Origin: Candidatus Sericytochromatia bacterium S15B-MN24 CBMW_12
Lineage (GTDB): Bacteria; Cyanobacteriota; Sericytochromatia; S15B-MN24; UBA4093
Assembly (NCBI GenBank): GCA_002083825.1
Contig: DAZV01000057.1
Span: forward strand, 1-64,000
Length of the DNA stretch: 64,000 bases
Direction: 5' to 3'
Part shown: one piece after another, positions 33,447 to 42,132 of the stretch
How the letters are laid out: each line of letters starts with the position of its first letter
Position numbering within the stretch: the stretch's first letter is position 1
Notes under the pieces: generated by a model
Database searches by the model: none
Told to the model about the DNA's origin: nothing
The model's input: the letters and a program-made list of their open reading frames with translations, nothing else
Position numbers and translations under genes: made by a program

Positions 33447-34424
33447 TCAGTACTCTTCGGCGTACTGGCCGATTTGCCGGTATTTCGCGTAGCGGCGTTC
33501 GACCAGTTGGAAGCCCGGAACCTTCGTGAGCTCGTCGAGCTGTTCGCCGATGGCTTCCTTCAGGCTGCGCGCGGCCAGAACCGGATCGCGGTGCGCGCCT
33601 CCGACCGGCTCGGGAACGATGCTGTCGACCACGCCGAAGCCAACCAGGTCTTCGCCGGTGAGCTTGAGAATCTGGGCGGCTTGAGGGGCCTTCGACGGGT
33701 CCTTCCAGAGGATGGCCGCACAGCCCTCGGGGCCGATCACGGCGTAGTAGGCGTGCTCGAACATCAGCACCCGGTCGGCCAAGCCGATTCCGAGGGCGCC
33801 GCCGGAGGCGCCTTCGCCGATGACCACCGAGACGATCGGCACTTCGAACTGGCTCATCTCGAGCATGTTCTGGGCGATCGCCCCCCCCTGTCCCCGCTCC
33901 TCGGCTTGAATGCCGGAATATGCTCCAGGAGTGTCGATCAAGGTGATGATCGGGAATCCGAACTTGGCCGCATAGCGCATCAGTCGCAGGGCCTTGCGGT
34001 AGCCCTCGGGGTGGGCCATGCCGAAGTTGCGCAGGATGTTGTCCTTGGTGTCGCGACCCTTCTGATGGGCGATCACCATGACCGTCATGCCATTGAAGCG
34101 AGCGAGCCCGCCCACGATGGCCCGATCGTCGAAGCCCATGCGATCCCCGTGAAGCTCGGTGAACTCCTCGGTGATGGCGAGGATGTAGTCGAGAGCCGAG
34201 GGGCGCGCAGGGTGCCGCGCGATCTTGATCCGCTGGATGGGCGTGAGGTTTTCGTAGATGGCCCGACGAATATTGAGAGCCCGCTCCTCGAGCAGGATAA
34301 TCTCATGGCTGAGATCAGTCTCCGAGTCCTCGGCGAGTTGCTTGAATTCCTCGATCTTCTCCTCGAGTTCCTGGATGGGTGCCTCGAAGTCGAGGGTGAA
34401 GCGGCGCGCTTCCTTGATCTTCAT
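33447..34424 (-). CDS. accA: Acetyl-CoA carboxylase carboxyltransferase subunit alpha
   Basis: A 325-residue AccA that with AccD transfers the carboxyl group from biotin to acetyl-CoA, the committing step of fatty acid synthesis. Typical segments: the N-terminal coiled helix (LEEKIEEFKQLAE), ALDYILAITEEFTELHGDRM, GFPIITLIDTPGAYSG, the oxyanion-hole glycines in GEGASGGALGIGLADRV and the PEGCAAILWKD motif. Length is normal. GGGAGG before the ATG overlaps the end of accD, 1 nt apart, consistent with stoichiometric expression. Confidence 0.97.
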   Translation of the reverse strand: MKIKEARRFTLDFEAPIQELEEKIEEFKQLAEDSETDLSHEIILLEERALNIRRAIYENLTPIQRIKIARHPARPSALDYILAITEEFTELHGDRMGFDDRAIVGGLARFNGMTVMVIAHQKGRDTKDNILRNFGMAHPEGYRKALRLMRYAAKFGFPIITLIDTPGAYSGIQAEERGQGGAIAQNMLEMSQFEVPIVSVVIGEGASGGALGIGLADRVLMFEHAYYAVIGPEGCAAILWKDPSKAPQAAQILKLTGEDLVGFGVVDSIVPEPVGGAHRDPVLAARSLKEAIGEQLDELTKVPGFQLVERRYAKYRQIGQYAEEY

Positions 34425-34425
34425 G

Positions 34426-35310
34426 TTAGCCTCCCGTGACCCGCGCGAGGGCGGGGGCCATGTGCATCGCCAGGAGCTGGGAAAGCTTCTCGCGCAGCTT
34501 GGGGCGGGGGACGATCATGTCGATCAGGCCGTTACGCAGAACGCTTTCGGCCGTCTGGTAGTCAGCTGGGGTCTTCTGACGAAGCATGGCCTCGTTGACC
34601 CGTTTTCCGGCAAACCCAATGGTGGCGCTGGGTTCGGCGATGATGAGGTCCCCCAATGACGCGAACGAGGCCATGACCCCGCCAGTGGTCGGATCCGTCA
34701 GCACCACGATGTACAGCCCCCCCGCCTTCGCGAACCGGGCCAGAGCCGCGCTGGTCTTGGCCATCTGCATCAGCGACAGGGTACCTTCCTGCATGCGGGC
34801 CCCACCCGAGGCGGCCACCACGATCAGCGGTTGGCGCGCTTCGAGGGCTTGCTCGATGGTGCGGGTGAGCTTCTCGCCCACCACCGACCCCATGGACCCG
34901 CCCATGAAGAAGAAGTTCATGACCGCCAGCGAAACCGGCTGTCCCTCAAGGGTAGCCTTCCCCGTGATGAGGGCATCTCCAGGCCCCCGCGCCGCGGTGT
35001 TCTCTCGCAGTCGCTGGACATACGGCTTGCTGTCCACGAAGCCCAGCGGGTCGATCGACAGCAATTCGACGTTGGTCTCCCGGAAGGATCCGGAATCCAC
35101 GAGCTGGGCGATTCGTTCACGGGCTTCCACCCGGAAGTGATAACCGCACTTGGGGCAGACGTTGAGGTTATGCAAGAGCTCCTTGGTGTATAGGGGCTCA
35201 TGGCAATCCGTACACTTGGTCCAGAGGCCATCTGCAACTTCCCGCTTCTCGCGTTCCGTATCTACCAAGGTTGCCTTCTTGCGGGCGGCGAACCAATCCC
35301 GTAACGACAT
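34426..35310 (-). CDS. accD: Acetyl-CoA carboxylase carboxyltransferase subunit beta
   Basis: A 294-residue AccD. The N-terminal four-cysteine zinc ribbon (CTDCHEPLY, then NVCPKCGYHF) is intact. The carboxyltransferase core has GKATLEGQPVSLAVMNF, GGSMGSVVGEKLTR, VVAASGGARMQEG and TIGFAGKRV. The start MSLRDWFAARKK at 35310 matches family length; the frame runs further up but without support. The promoter TAGACA-17-TATAAT lies about 105 nt upstream with a hairpin in the leader. Confidence 0.95.
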   Translation of the reverse strand: MSLRDWFAARKKATLVDTEREKREVADGLWTKCTDCHEPLYTKELLHNLNVCPKCGYHFRVEARERIAQLVDSGSFRETNVELLSIDPLGFVDSKPYVQRLRENTAARGPGDALITGKATLEGQPVSLAVMNFFFMGGSMGSVVGEKLTRTIEQALEARQPLIVVAASGGARMQEGTLSLMQMAKTSAALARFAKAGGLYIVVLTDPTTGGVMASFASLGDLIIAEPSATIGFAGKRVNEAMLRQKTPADYQTAESVLRNGLIDMIVPRPKLREKLSQLLAMHMAPALARVTGG

Positions 35311-35344
35311 CTTATCTATATCCTCAAATTTGAAGCTTCGGTAA

Positions 35345-35373
35345 GCAGCCCTAACGGGCCCTTCAAGGGCTGC
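35345..35373 (-). promoter_or_regulatory. Hairpin in the accD leader
   Basis: GCAGCCCT faces AGGGCTGC over a 13-nt loop in the accD 5' leader. A competing smaller hairpin (GCCCTT/AGGGC) uses the same strand, so two mutually exclusive folds are possible. Confidence 0.4.
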
Positions 35374-35412
35374 GGACAAGGCGACTCACCTCCGCCGCAG
35401 CGCCAACGATTC

Positions 35413-35441
35413 ATTATACGGGCGGCATCCGGCCTTGTCTA
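35413..35441 (-). promoter_or_regulatory. Sigma-70 promoter of accD-accA
   Basis: On the minus strand TAGACA and a perfect TATAAT are separated by 17 nt. The predicted leader to the accD ATG is about 96 nt. Confidence 0.8.
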
Positions 35442-35448
35442 ACGACAG

Positions 35449-35467
35449 CGCCGGGTTTTCCGGCGCC
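35449..35467. other. GC-rich hairpin
   Basis: GCGCCGG faces CCGGCGC around a short T-rich loop, upstream of the accD promoter and next to the tandem repeat block. It could end stray transcription, but no gene ends here. Confidence 0.4.
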
Positions 35468-35490
35468 CATAGTCAAGGGCCCCAAGCGCC

Positions 35491-35570
35491 TGCGGCTTGG
35501 AAATCATGAGTGCGGCTTGGAAATCATGAGTGCGGCTTGGAAATCATGAGTGCGGCTTGGAAGTCACGAG
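35491..35570. repeat. Four tandem copies of a 20-bp repeat
   Basis: Three perfect copies of a 20-mer (starting TGCGGCTTGG, ending ATCATGAG) are followed by a fourth with two substitutions (A to G and T to C). It lies in the gap between accD and the ABC ATPase gene. Units are adjacent, so it is not a CRISPR. It is a likely slippage-prone, copy-variable locus. Confidence 0.9.
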
Positions 35571-35571
35571 A

Positions 35572-35597
35572 GAGGCCCCTGCGATCGCAGGGGCCTC
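35572..35597. terminator. 26-bp perfect palindrome 3' of the ABC ATPase gene
   Basis: GAGGCCCCTGCGATCGCAGG and its continuation form a 26-bp perfect palindrome, 22 nt beyond the ABC ATPase stop codon. No U-run. A probable terminator or 3'-end stabiliser. Confidence 0.6.
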
Positions 35598-35618
35598 GAG
35601 TTCATGGCCGCACGGCCT

Positions 35619-36716
<1,098 letters not shown>

Positions 36717-36867
36717 GGTCGGGTGAGTTCCTCCTCTATACGGGCTCGTAGCTGGCGGAAATCTTCGTGAATCCTGAAAGGATGGCCCTTCATTTTGGCA
36801 TGGAATCGCGGAGTTGGCCACCCGCAAGGATGAAGCGGCGGCGCGATCGTCGGGACCAAAGGCAAAT

Positions 36868-36891
36868 GGGCCCCGGCAATTGCCGGGGCCC
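36868..36891. terminator. 24-bp perfect palindrome 3' of the glycine-zipper gene
   Basis: GGGCCCCGGCAATTGCCGGG and its continuation form a perfect 24-bp palindrome, 27 nt beyond the stop codon of the glycine-zipper gene. No U-run. Same style as the palindrome at 35572-35597. Confidence 0.6.
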
Positions 36892-36918
36892 GTGTGAACG
36901 GAAAGATCAGGGAAGGGA

Positions 36919-37527
36919 TTAGGTCTGGGGCTGAGCGGGAGCCTGGTTGATCTGCTGAGCGGAGGTCATGAGGCTCTGGATGCCCTGCTGTACGGTGCCC
37001 GAGAACTTGTCGCGGATGTTGCTCTCGTAGAACTTTCCGAGCAAGAGGCCGCCCAGGGCGCCGATACCGGCCCCGAGAAGGGTTCCGACCACGGGGATGG
37101 GGATGAGCGAGCCAATCATGGCGCCCACCGAGGTGGCGGCGACGCCGATGCCGGTGTAGGCGACGGTATCGGCGGCGAAGTTGCCGGCAGCCTGCAGGGG
37201 CTTCACCTTGCCGGTGGCCATCTCGTAGATGTTGCTCACGCCGGAAAGAATGGCGGCAACAACGAAGTTGGACTTGATCAGGCCGGGGAGGTTCCGGAAG
37301 AGGCCACTGAAGGCGCCCTTGACGGTGCTGCCGATGCCGCTGATCGAAGAGGCGGCAATCTGGTTGGATCCCTGGAAGACGTCCTTGGCCATCTTCAGAT
37401 CCTTGAAGGATTGGACGACGGGGGCTGCCATCCGCATGCCGGCCATGTTCTCGGGGTTGGCCGCAGGCAACATGGTCTTGGCCTGGTTCATCACGTTCAG
37501 GGCGGGGTTGCTGTTCTGAATGGCCAT
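36919..37527 (-). CDS. Glycine-zipper protein of unknown function
   Basis: A 202-residue protein without a signal peptide. The first 85 residues are polar and helical. A hydrophobic, Gly/Ala-rich stretch follows (about 95-170), including VGAMIGSLIPIPVVGTLLGA and GIGALGGLLLG, whose GxxxG spacing suggests paired membrane-inserting helices. The tail is Gln/Pro-rich. No family recognised; a membrane-inserting or pore-like role is only inference. GGAGG 8 nt before ATG 37527 fixes the start. The longest phased TTA array in the window lies upstream, and a similarly controlled LysM gene lies beyond tRNA-Gln. Confidence 0.65.
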   Translation of the reverse strand: MAIQNSNPALNVMNQAKTMLPAANPENMAGMRMAAPVVQSFKDLKMAKDVFQGSNQIAASSISGIGSTVKGAFSGLFRNLPGLIKSNFVVAAILSGVSNIYEMATGKVKPLQAAGNFAADTVAYTGIGVAATSVGAMIGSLIPIPVVGTLLGAGIGALGGLLLGKFYESNIRDKFSGTVQQGIQSLMTSAQQINQAPAQPQT

Positions 37528-37611
37528 TGTCCAATCCTCCGTTGAAATCGCTGTTTCCCTTGCTGGGTTCCGTTCACAAGGGTGTTATAGGGAGGCTGGA
37601 GACGGATTCGG

Positions 37612-37692
37612 TAAAGGAATGGATAACTCCTCGATAACTCACGACTAAGTTTTTAAGGGTTTGCTAAATGGCTGGTAAGTGAACACTAAGTT
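37612..37692 (-). promoter_or_regulatory. Long phased TTA array upstream of the glycine-zipper gene
   Basis: Plus-strand TAA cores start at 37624, 37635, 37646, 37654, 37665, 37676 and 37687, giving spacings of 11, 11, 8, 11, 11 and 11. A further TAA at 37612 is 12 bp out. On the minus strand the units read ACTTAGTGTTC, ACTTACCAGCC, ATTTAGCAAAC, then ACTTAGTCGTG, AGTTATCGAGG, AGTTATCC. The array ends about 85 nt before the start codon. Confidence 0.65.
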
Positions 37693-37728
37693 AGTGGCCC
37701 CTGAAGCCCTGCGACGCGCTCATTTTCC

Positions 37729-37758
37729 TTGACAGGTATCGCCCTGGCTGATTACAAT
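37729..37758 (+). promoter_or_regulatory. Sigma-70 promoter of tRNA-Gln
   Basis: A perfect TTGACA (37729-37734), 18-nt spacer and TACAAT (37753-37758). Predicted +1 near 37765, 12 nt before the tRNA. Confidence 0.85.
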
Positions 37759-37776
37759 GGGCTTCGCTTCGCGCGA

Positions 37777-37848
37777 TGGGGCGTAGCCAAGTGGTACGGC
37801 ATCGGTCTTTGGATCCGACATTCGCAGGTTCGATCCCTGCCGCCCCAG
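37777..37848 (+). tRNA. tRNA-Gln (UUG)
   Basis: A 72-nt cloverleaf. The acceptor arms TGGGGCG and CGCCCCA pair, with G as discriminator. The D-arm is present (AGCCAAGTGGTACGGC), the anticodon loop CTTTGGA gives UUG, and the T-arm carries GGTTCGATCC. CCA is not encoded. It has its own promoter and a terminator directly after. Confidence 0.95.
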
Positions 37849-37850
37849 CT

Positions 37851-37886
37851 AAGAAAGCCCGCCTCCTCGGAGGCGGGCTTTCTTGC
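37851..37886. terminator. Terminator of tRNA-Gln (possibly bidirectional)
   Basis: AAGAAAGCCCGCCTCC faces GGAGGCGGGCTTTCTT, a 16-bp stem with almost no loop. The A-rich and T-rich ends let it also serve the convergent LysM gene. Confidence 0.85.
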
Positions 37887-37913
37887 CTTTACGGCAAGTG
37901 AGCTTTGCAGGTA

Positions 37914-39533
37914 TTACTTGGCGTTAGGCAGGGCCTGGGTGATCTTGTCGATCTGGTCGTACTCCTCGCCGGTGGTCCAGCCGCCGCGCAGTTCCTCGCG
38001 CATGGCACTAAGCGTGGGCCGTTGCAGTTTGCCGAGGTCCTCGACGGACATGTCCTTGGTCATCATGAGGACGCCATCGTCTTCCATGGTGCGAACGAGT
38101 TCCGGGGTGAGGCTTTCAGGGTGGGTCGCGGCGATCGAGGTGCCCAGCCGGCCGATCAGGGCGTCCTCCTCGTGTGTGGTGGCACCGGAGGCGAGTTCCT
38201 GGATCATGGTGGTGCGGGCATCGGGCGAAAGCTTCGCGAGGCCTTGGGCGTCGACGCGGTCCATGAGTTCCCGGACGCCGTCGTCTTCCATGGTCCGGAT
38301 GACGTCGGGCGTCAGGGTTTCCGGATGGGTCTTGGCCAGGGAAGCTCCCAGCTTGCCGATCATCTGATCCTCTTCTTGGGAAGTGATGCCTTCGGCGAGT
38401 TCGTGGATCATGGCTCCACGGGACTCGGCGGGAACCTTGTCCACGACCTCATCGGGAGCTCCTTTTACGAACTCCCGGACGCCGTCATCCTCCATGTGCT
38501 TCACCACGTCCGGGGTCAAGGCCTCCGGGTGGGTCCGGGCGATCGACTGGGCCAGTCCGCCGATCATCTGATCTTCGGTTTCGCTGGTCGCGCCTCGATC
38601 CAAAGCCTTGATCATCCCGATCCGGGTGCCGGGGTTGAGCTTGTCGACTTCCTCGGGCGTACGTTTGTTCAGCATGTGCCGCACTTCGTTGTCGTCGAGA
38701 TCTTCGTCCACCACGATCTTTTCGGCGGGGGCGGCGACGCCGTAGCGCGTATTGAACTCCCCTTCGAGCGTCTTGACCTTGCCTTCGTAGTCGGCTCGTT
38801 TCGCGTCCTTGGCGGGAATCTGGCCGAGGGCGTCCTGGGCGCCTACCACGGTCTTTTGGTCAAGCTCCTTGATGGCCTTGAGGTCTTCCGCCGGCAGCAG
38901 TTTGGCGGCTTCGGGATCGAGTTTGTAGAGCTTGGCGCTGTCGATGGTTTCCTTGGCCTGCTTGATCTTCTTTTCGGCGCTGGTGTCCACCGGGTCGGGT
39001 TTGACATCGGTCGGCTTGGTCTCGGCTGGGACCGTCTCGGCCGGCTTGGTTGCCGACTTCGGAGGCAGGGTGATCGTGTCGCCCGGGTAGATCAGATCTC
39101 CCGCCGCCGAGCGCTTCTTGCCGGTGGCGTCCTTCCCGTCCTTGAAGAGATCGGGATTGGCCTTCTCGAGTTCGTCGATGCTCACGTTGTTCTGGCGAGC
39201 GATCTTGGAGAGGGTGTCGCCCGGCTTGACCGTGATCGTCTGGGTAGCGCTTGCACTCGTCGTCTCGGCCTGGCTCTCCGGGGCCACCACGGCGTTGAGG
39301 AGCGCCTCGAACCCAGCCTCGTCCGGGCCATCCGTGTCAACCGCCTCGTAGAGCTTGGTGAGTTCTTCGGAGGATTTCTTTTCGAGGCCGGGAGCGACCT
39401 TGAGGGTGTCCTTCTCGACGACCTTCGCCTTGTCGGTATCCGATGCCTCCGGCTTCTGGGCGGGCTTCGCGAGGTTGGTCTCGGGCTTCGGCGCCACGGC
39501 GAAGGTTTGTTTGGCGTTGACGTCTAGACTCAT
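37914..39533 (-). CDS. LysM protein with C-terminal tandem repeats
   Basis: A 539-residue acidic protein without signal peptide or membrane segment. Residues 1-95 are disordered and charged. LysM lies at about 98-155 (TITVKPGDTLSKIARQNNVS, then GDLIYPGDTITLP). A Pro/Lys/Glu linker and a helical region follow. From about 300 to the end there are about three and a half tandem units of some 68 residues, each with the pattern EEDxxIGxL, then AxTHPExLTPxxxxxMEDDGV. Function unknown; lack of a signal suggests a cytoplasmic or specially exported structural protein. AGGAGG precedes ATG 39533. It carries the same type of upstream operator as the glycine-zipper gene. Confidence 0.72.
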   Translation of the reverse strand: MSLDVNAKQTFAVAPKPETNLAKPAQKPEASDTDKAKVVEKDTLKVAPGLEKKSSEELTKLYEAVDTDGPDEAGFEALLNAVVAPESQAETTSASATQTITVKPGDTLSKIARQNNVSIDELEKANPDLFKDGKDATGKKRSAAGDLIYPGDTITLPPKSATKPAETVPAETKPTDVKPDPVDTSAEKKIKQAKETIDSAKLYKLDPEAAKLLPAEDLKAIKELDQKTVVGAQDALGQIPAKDAKRADYEGKVKTLEGEFNTRYGVAAPAEKIVVDEDLDDNEVRHMLNKRTPEEVDKLNPGTRIGMIKALDRGATSETEDQMIGGLAQSIARTHPEALTPDVVKHMEDDGVREFVKGAPDEVVDKVPAESRGAMIHELAEGITSQEEDQMIGKLGASLAKTHPETLTPDVIRTMEDDGVRELMDRVDAQGLAKLSPDARTTMIQELASGATTHEEDALIGRLGTSIAATHPESLTPELVRTMEDDGVLMMTKDMSVEDLGKLQRPTLSAMREELRGGWTTGEEYDQIDKITQALPNAK

Positions 39534-39633
39534 TGCATCCTCCTGAGGATTACCAACGGTGACGGGGAACCTATCCTTATATGGTCCCGACGCGTCTCAT
39601 TCATGCGTGAACCGAGTGAGAAATCATTTGGAT

Positions 39634-39656
39634 TCCGTTAGATCTTCGTTAAAATT
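39634..39656 (-). promoter_or_regulatory. 11-bp-phased TTA repeat upstream of the LysM gene
   Basis: On the minus strand TTTTAACGAAG is followed directly by ATCTAACGGAA, with TAAC cores exactly 11 bp apart. It lies about 100-125 nt upstream of the LysM start and overlaps the 3' end of the gene at 39649-40206. Confidence 0.5.
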
Positions 39657-40206
39657 CCGGTTCGGTGGGGAGGAATCCGGTTCCGCCGGTCTTCCCCTTC
39701 ACCCCGGTAATATGCTTGAGCAGCATGAACAGCTGCGAGAGGCGGTTGCGGTAGCCCTGCATCTGCTGCTCCAGGGTTTCCTTGCGCGCGAGGAACTCCG
39801 GGGCTTCGCGATCTCCGACCCAGCTCATCGTCAGCTCGCGGAACTCGGCCTCCAACTGCCCGACCATCGCGGTCTGGTAGGTGCGCTCATCGGAGATGAT
39901 CTTGTAGATGAACTTGGGGTCCTTGAACTCGGGGACGGCGTTCTTGTCCTTCATGTAGGTCATGATGACCGCCATGCGCTTCTTGGATTCGTCGGCCTTC
40001 TGCTCGGAGGTAAGCTCCGGATGCAGGAGAGGGGAGGTCGGTTGGCCTGCTAGGGGAGCCGTCTGTCGGCCTTGCCGGACGTAGGCGTCCGAGCCCTTGT
40101 TCAATGAGCCCGAGCGAGGCGGGGGGACCGGCGGAGTCTCCTTGGAGCCTGAAAAGAGGCCTTTGAGGCCTCCGAGAAACTGAGAAACGCGGTCCTGATC
40201 ACTCAT
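39649..40206 (-). CDS. Hypothetical soluble protein
   Basis: A 185-residue protein, unknown family. The N-terminus (DRVSQFLGGLKGLFSGSK) is amphipathic, followed by a Pro/Ser-rich linker to about residue 75 and a helical, probably coiled C-terminal domain (YQTAMVGQLEAEFRELTMSW, RKETLEQQMQGYRNRLSQLF). CGGAG lies a few nt upstream of ATG 40206. It sits upstream of the LysM gene on the same strand, so the two may be functionally linked. Confidence 0.62.
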   Translation of the reverse strand: MSDQDRVSQFLGGLKGLFSGSKETPPVPPPRSGSLNKGSDAYVRQGRQTAPLAGQPTSPLLHPELTSEQKADESKKRMAVIMTYMKDKNAVPEFKDPKFIYKIISDERTYQTAMVGQLEAEFRELTMSWVGDREAPEFLARKETLEQQMQGYRNRLSQLFMLLKHITGVKGKTGGTGFLPTEPEF

Positions 40207-40432
40207 GGTTCGACTCCGGAAAGCGGGCTCGTCCTGCGCCTGCGGCTAACCGTGGCACACTCCCAAGAGTCTTCTACCCAGAACGCTTCCTCGCTACAGG
40301 AGAACGGGAGAGACGGGGGATTTCCCGGACCCCTCGTGGACACGGTACTTGAAGTTTGTTACCCTTCGTTGGTCGCTGTCACGCGTGTTGAGCAGTGAGC
40401 CCTCGTTTCACCAGTCAGAAGGGAGAGGCCCG

Positions 40433-41602
40433 ATGCGCTTTTTATCGGCAGGCGAGTCTCACGGGCCGATCCAGGTGGCCATCGTCGAGGGCTTCCCGGC
40501 CGGCGTCCCCTTGACCGCTATGCAGATCGACGTTCGGCTCGCCCGACGGCAGCAGGGCCACGGTCGGGGCCAGCGCATGAAGATCGAGACCGACCGGGTC
40601 CAGTTTCGCTCGGGAATTCGCAACGGTCGGACCACGGGCGCTCCCATCACCCTGGAGATCCCGAACAAGGACTTCGCCAACTGGCAACTCGCCATGTCGC
40701 CCGAGCCCCTCGATCCCGAGGATGCCGCTCGTCTGGAGGCGATTTCCGCCAAGCGTATCACCAAGGTCCGGCCCGGCCATGCGGACTATGCGGGGGCGCG
40801 AAAGTACCGTCACGACGATGTTCGGGATGTGCTGGAGCGTTCAAGTGCCCGAGAAACCACGGCTCGCGTTGCGGTGGGGGCCTTGGCGGGCGTTCTGCTT
40901 GCCGAGTTCGGGATCGAGATTTTTTCCCACGTCCTGGCCATCGGGAGCGTCGAGGCCTCGCGGAGCGCGCATGAGGACTTCAAGGCGCTTCGCGAGGCGG
41001 CCGAGGGATCTCCGGTTCGCTGTGCCGATCCCCGGGCGTCCGCGGAAATGGTCGCTCTGATCGACCGGACGCGCTCGGCGGGAGATACGCTAGGCGGTGT
41101 CGTCGAGGTGATAGCCTCCGGGCTGCCCATCGGGTTGGGATCCTTCGCGCAGTGGGATCAGCGGCTCGACGGACGGCTAGCACAAGCCGTGATGAGCATT
41201 CCAGCCATCAAGGGGGTGGAGATCGGCTTGGGGTTCGAGTCTGCGCGCCGTCCCGGATCCCAGGTCCACGATCCCTTCGCTCCGGGTTTCGTGCGCCCCC
41301 GCAATCATGCCGGGGGCATCGAGGGCGGCATCTCGAACGGGCAGCCCATCGTTCTGAGGGCTGCCATGAAGCCCATTCCTACGTTGATTCACCCCCTGCC
41401 CTCCGTGCATCTGGATACCGGGGAGGCGGTAGCGGCGCACTTCGAGCGCTCGGATGTCTGTGCCGTCCCAGCAGCGGGGGTCGTCGCCGAGGCCATGGTC
41501 TGCTGGGTCCTGGCGGAGACGCTCGTGGCAAAGCTTGGCGGGGATTCGCTCTCCGAGATGCGCGAGCACGCCCGTTCGCTTTATACGGAGGCTATGCGAT
41601 GA
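40433..41602 (+). CDS. aroC: Chorismate synthase
   Basis: A 389-residue AroC converting EPSP to chorismate with reduced FMN, the last shikimate step. Signatures: the N-terminal [76 protein letters not shown] and the C-terminal [17 protein letters not shown]. The start at 40433 (AGAAGGGAGAGG upstream) excludes an unsupported 28-codon extension. It overlaps aroQ by ATGA, pairing the last shikimate step with the third. Confidence 0.97.
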   Translation: MRFLSAGESHGPIQVAIVEGFPAGVPLTAMQIDVRLARRQQGHGRGQRMKIETDRVQFRSGIRNGRTTGAPITLEIPNKDFANWQLAMSPEPLDPEDAARLEAISAKRITKVRPGHADYAGARKYRHDDVRDVLERSSARETTARVAVGALAGVLLAEFGIEIFSHVLAIGSVEASRSAHEDFKALREAAEGSPVRCADPRASAEMVALIDRTRSAGDTLGGVVEVIASGLPIGLGSFAQWDQRLDGRLAQAVMSIPAIKGVEIGLGFESARRPGSQVHDPFAPGFVRPRNHAGGIEGGISNGQPIVLRAAMKPIPTLIHPLPSVHLDTGEAVAAHFERSDVCAVPAAGVVAEAMVCWVLAETLVAKLGGDSLSEMREHARSLYTEAMR

Positions 41603-42030
41603 AGCTCCTGGTCCTACACGGCCCCAACCTGAACCTGCTGGGCCGCCGCGAGCCGGGCGTTTACGGCTCGACGTCGCTTGCGGAACTCGATGGCGGCCTG
41701 CAGGAGCTGGCTCAACAACTGGGGATTGGCCTGGAGTCCAGGCAGTCTAACTATGAGGGGGCGCTGATCGACTGGGTGCAGGGCGCGGAGGGCGAGGGGT
41801 TCACGGGGATCGTGATCAATCCTGGCGGCTACACCCATACCTCGGTGGCGTTGCGGGATGCGATCTCCGGCATCGACCTGCCGGTGGTGGAGGTTCATCT
41901 CTCCAATATTTTCGCCCGGGAGGCCTTCCGTCATCATTCTTACGTTTCGCCGGTGGTCCAGGGGGTGATCAGTGGTTTCGGGACGGAGTCGTACCGGCTC
42001 GGGGTCCTGGCGTTGATCGGCAGGCGGTAG
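41599..42030 (+). CDS. aroQ: 3-dehydroquinate dehydratase, type II
   Basis: A 143-residue type II dehydroquinase forming 3-dehydroshikimate. The active-site loop [21 protein letters not shown] contains the conserved Arg and Tyr. [31 protein letters not shown] and [20 protein letters not shown] (catalytic His region) are intact. Its ATG overlaps the aroC stop. Length is normal for the dodecameric family. Confidence 0.97.
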   Translation: MKLLVLHGPNLNLLGRREPGVYGSTSLAELDGGLQELAQQLGIGLESRQSNYEGALIDWVQGAEGEGFTGIVINPGGYTHTSVALRDAISGIDLPVVEVHLSNIFAREAFRHHSYVSPVVQGVISGFGTESYRLGVLALIGRR

Positions 42031-42132
42031 GAGATCCAGCTTCCGTAACCAACTCTTCTGTGTGGATGGCCGAAGTCACCGCGCGGCGCCCCGCCTAGGG
42101 TAGGGGTGAGAGGGGTTCACGCGGAGGCTGAC

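Noticed and set aside
35491-35570. CRISPR array
   Set aside because: Units are directly adjacent with no spacers and no cas gene is nearby; it is a simple tandem repeat.
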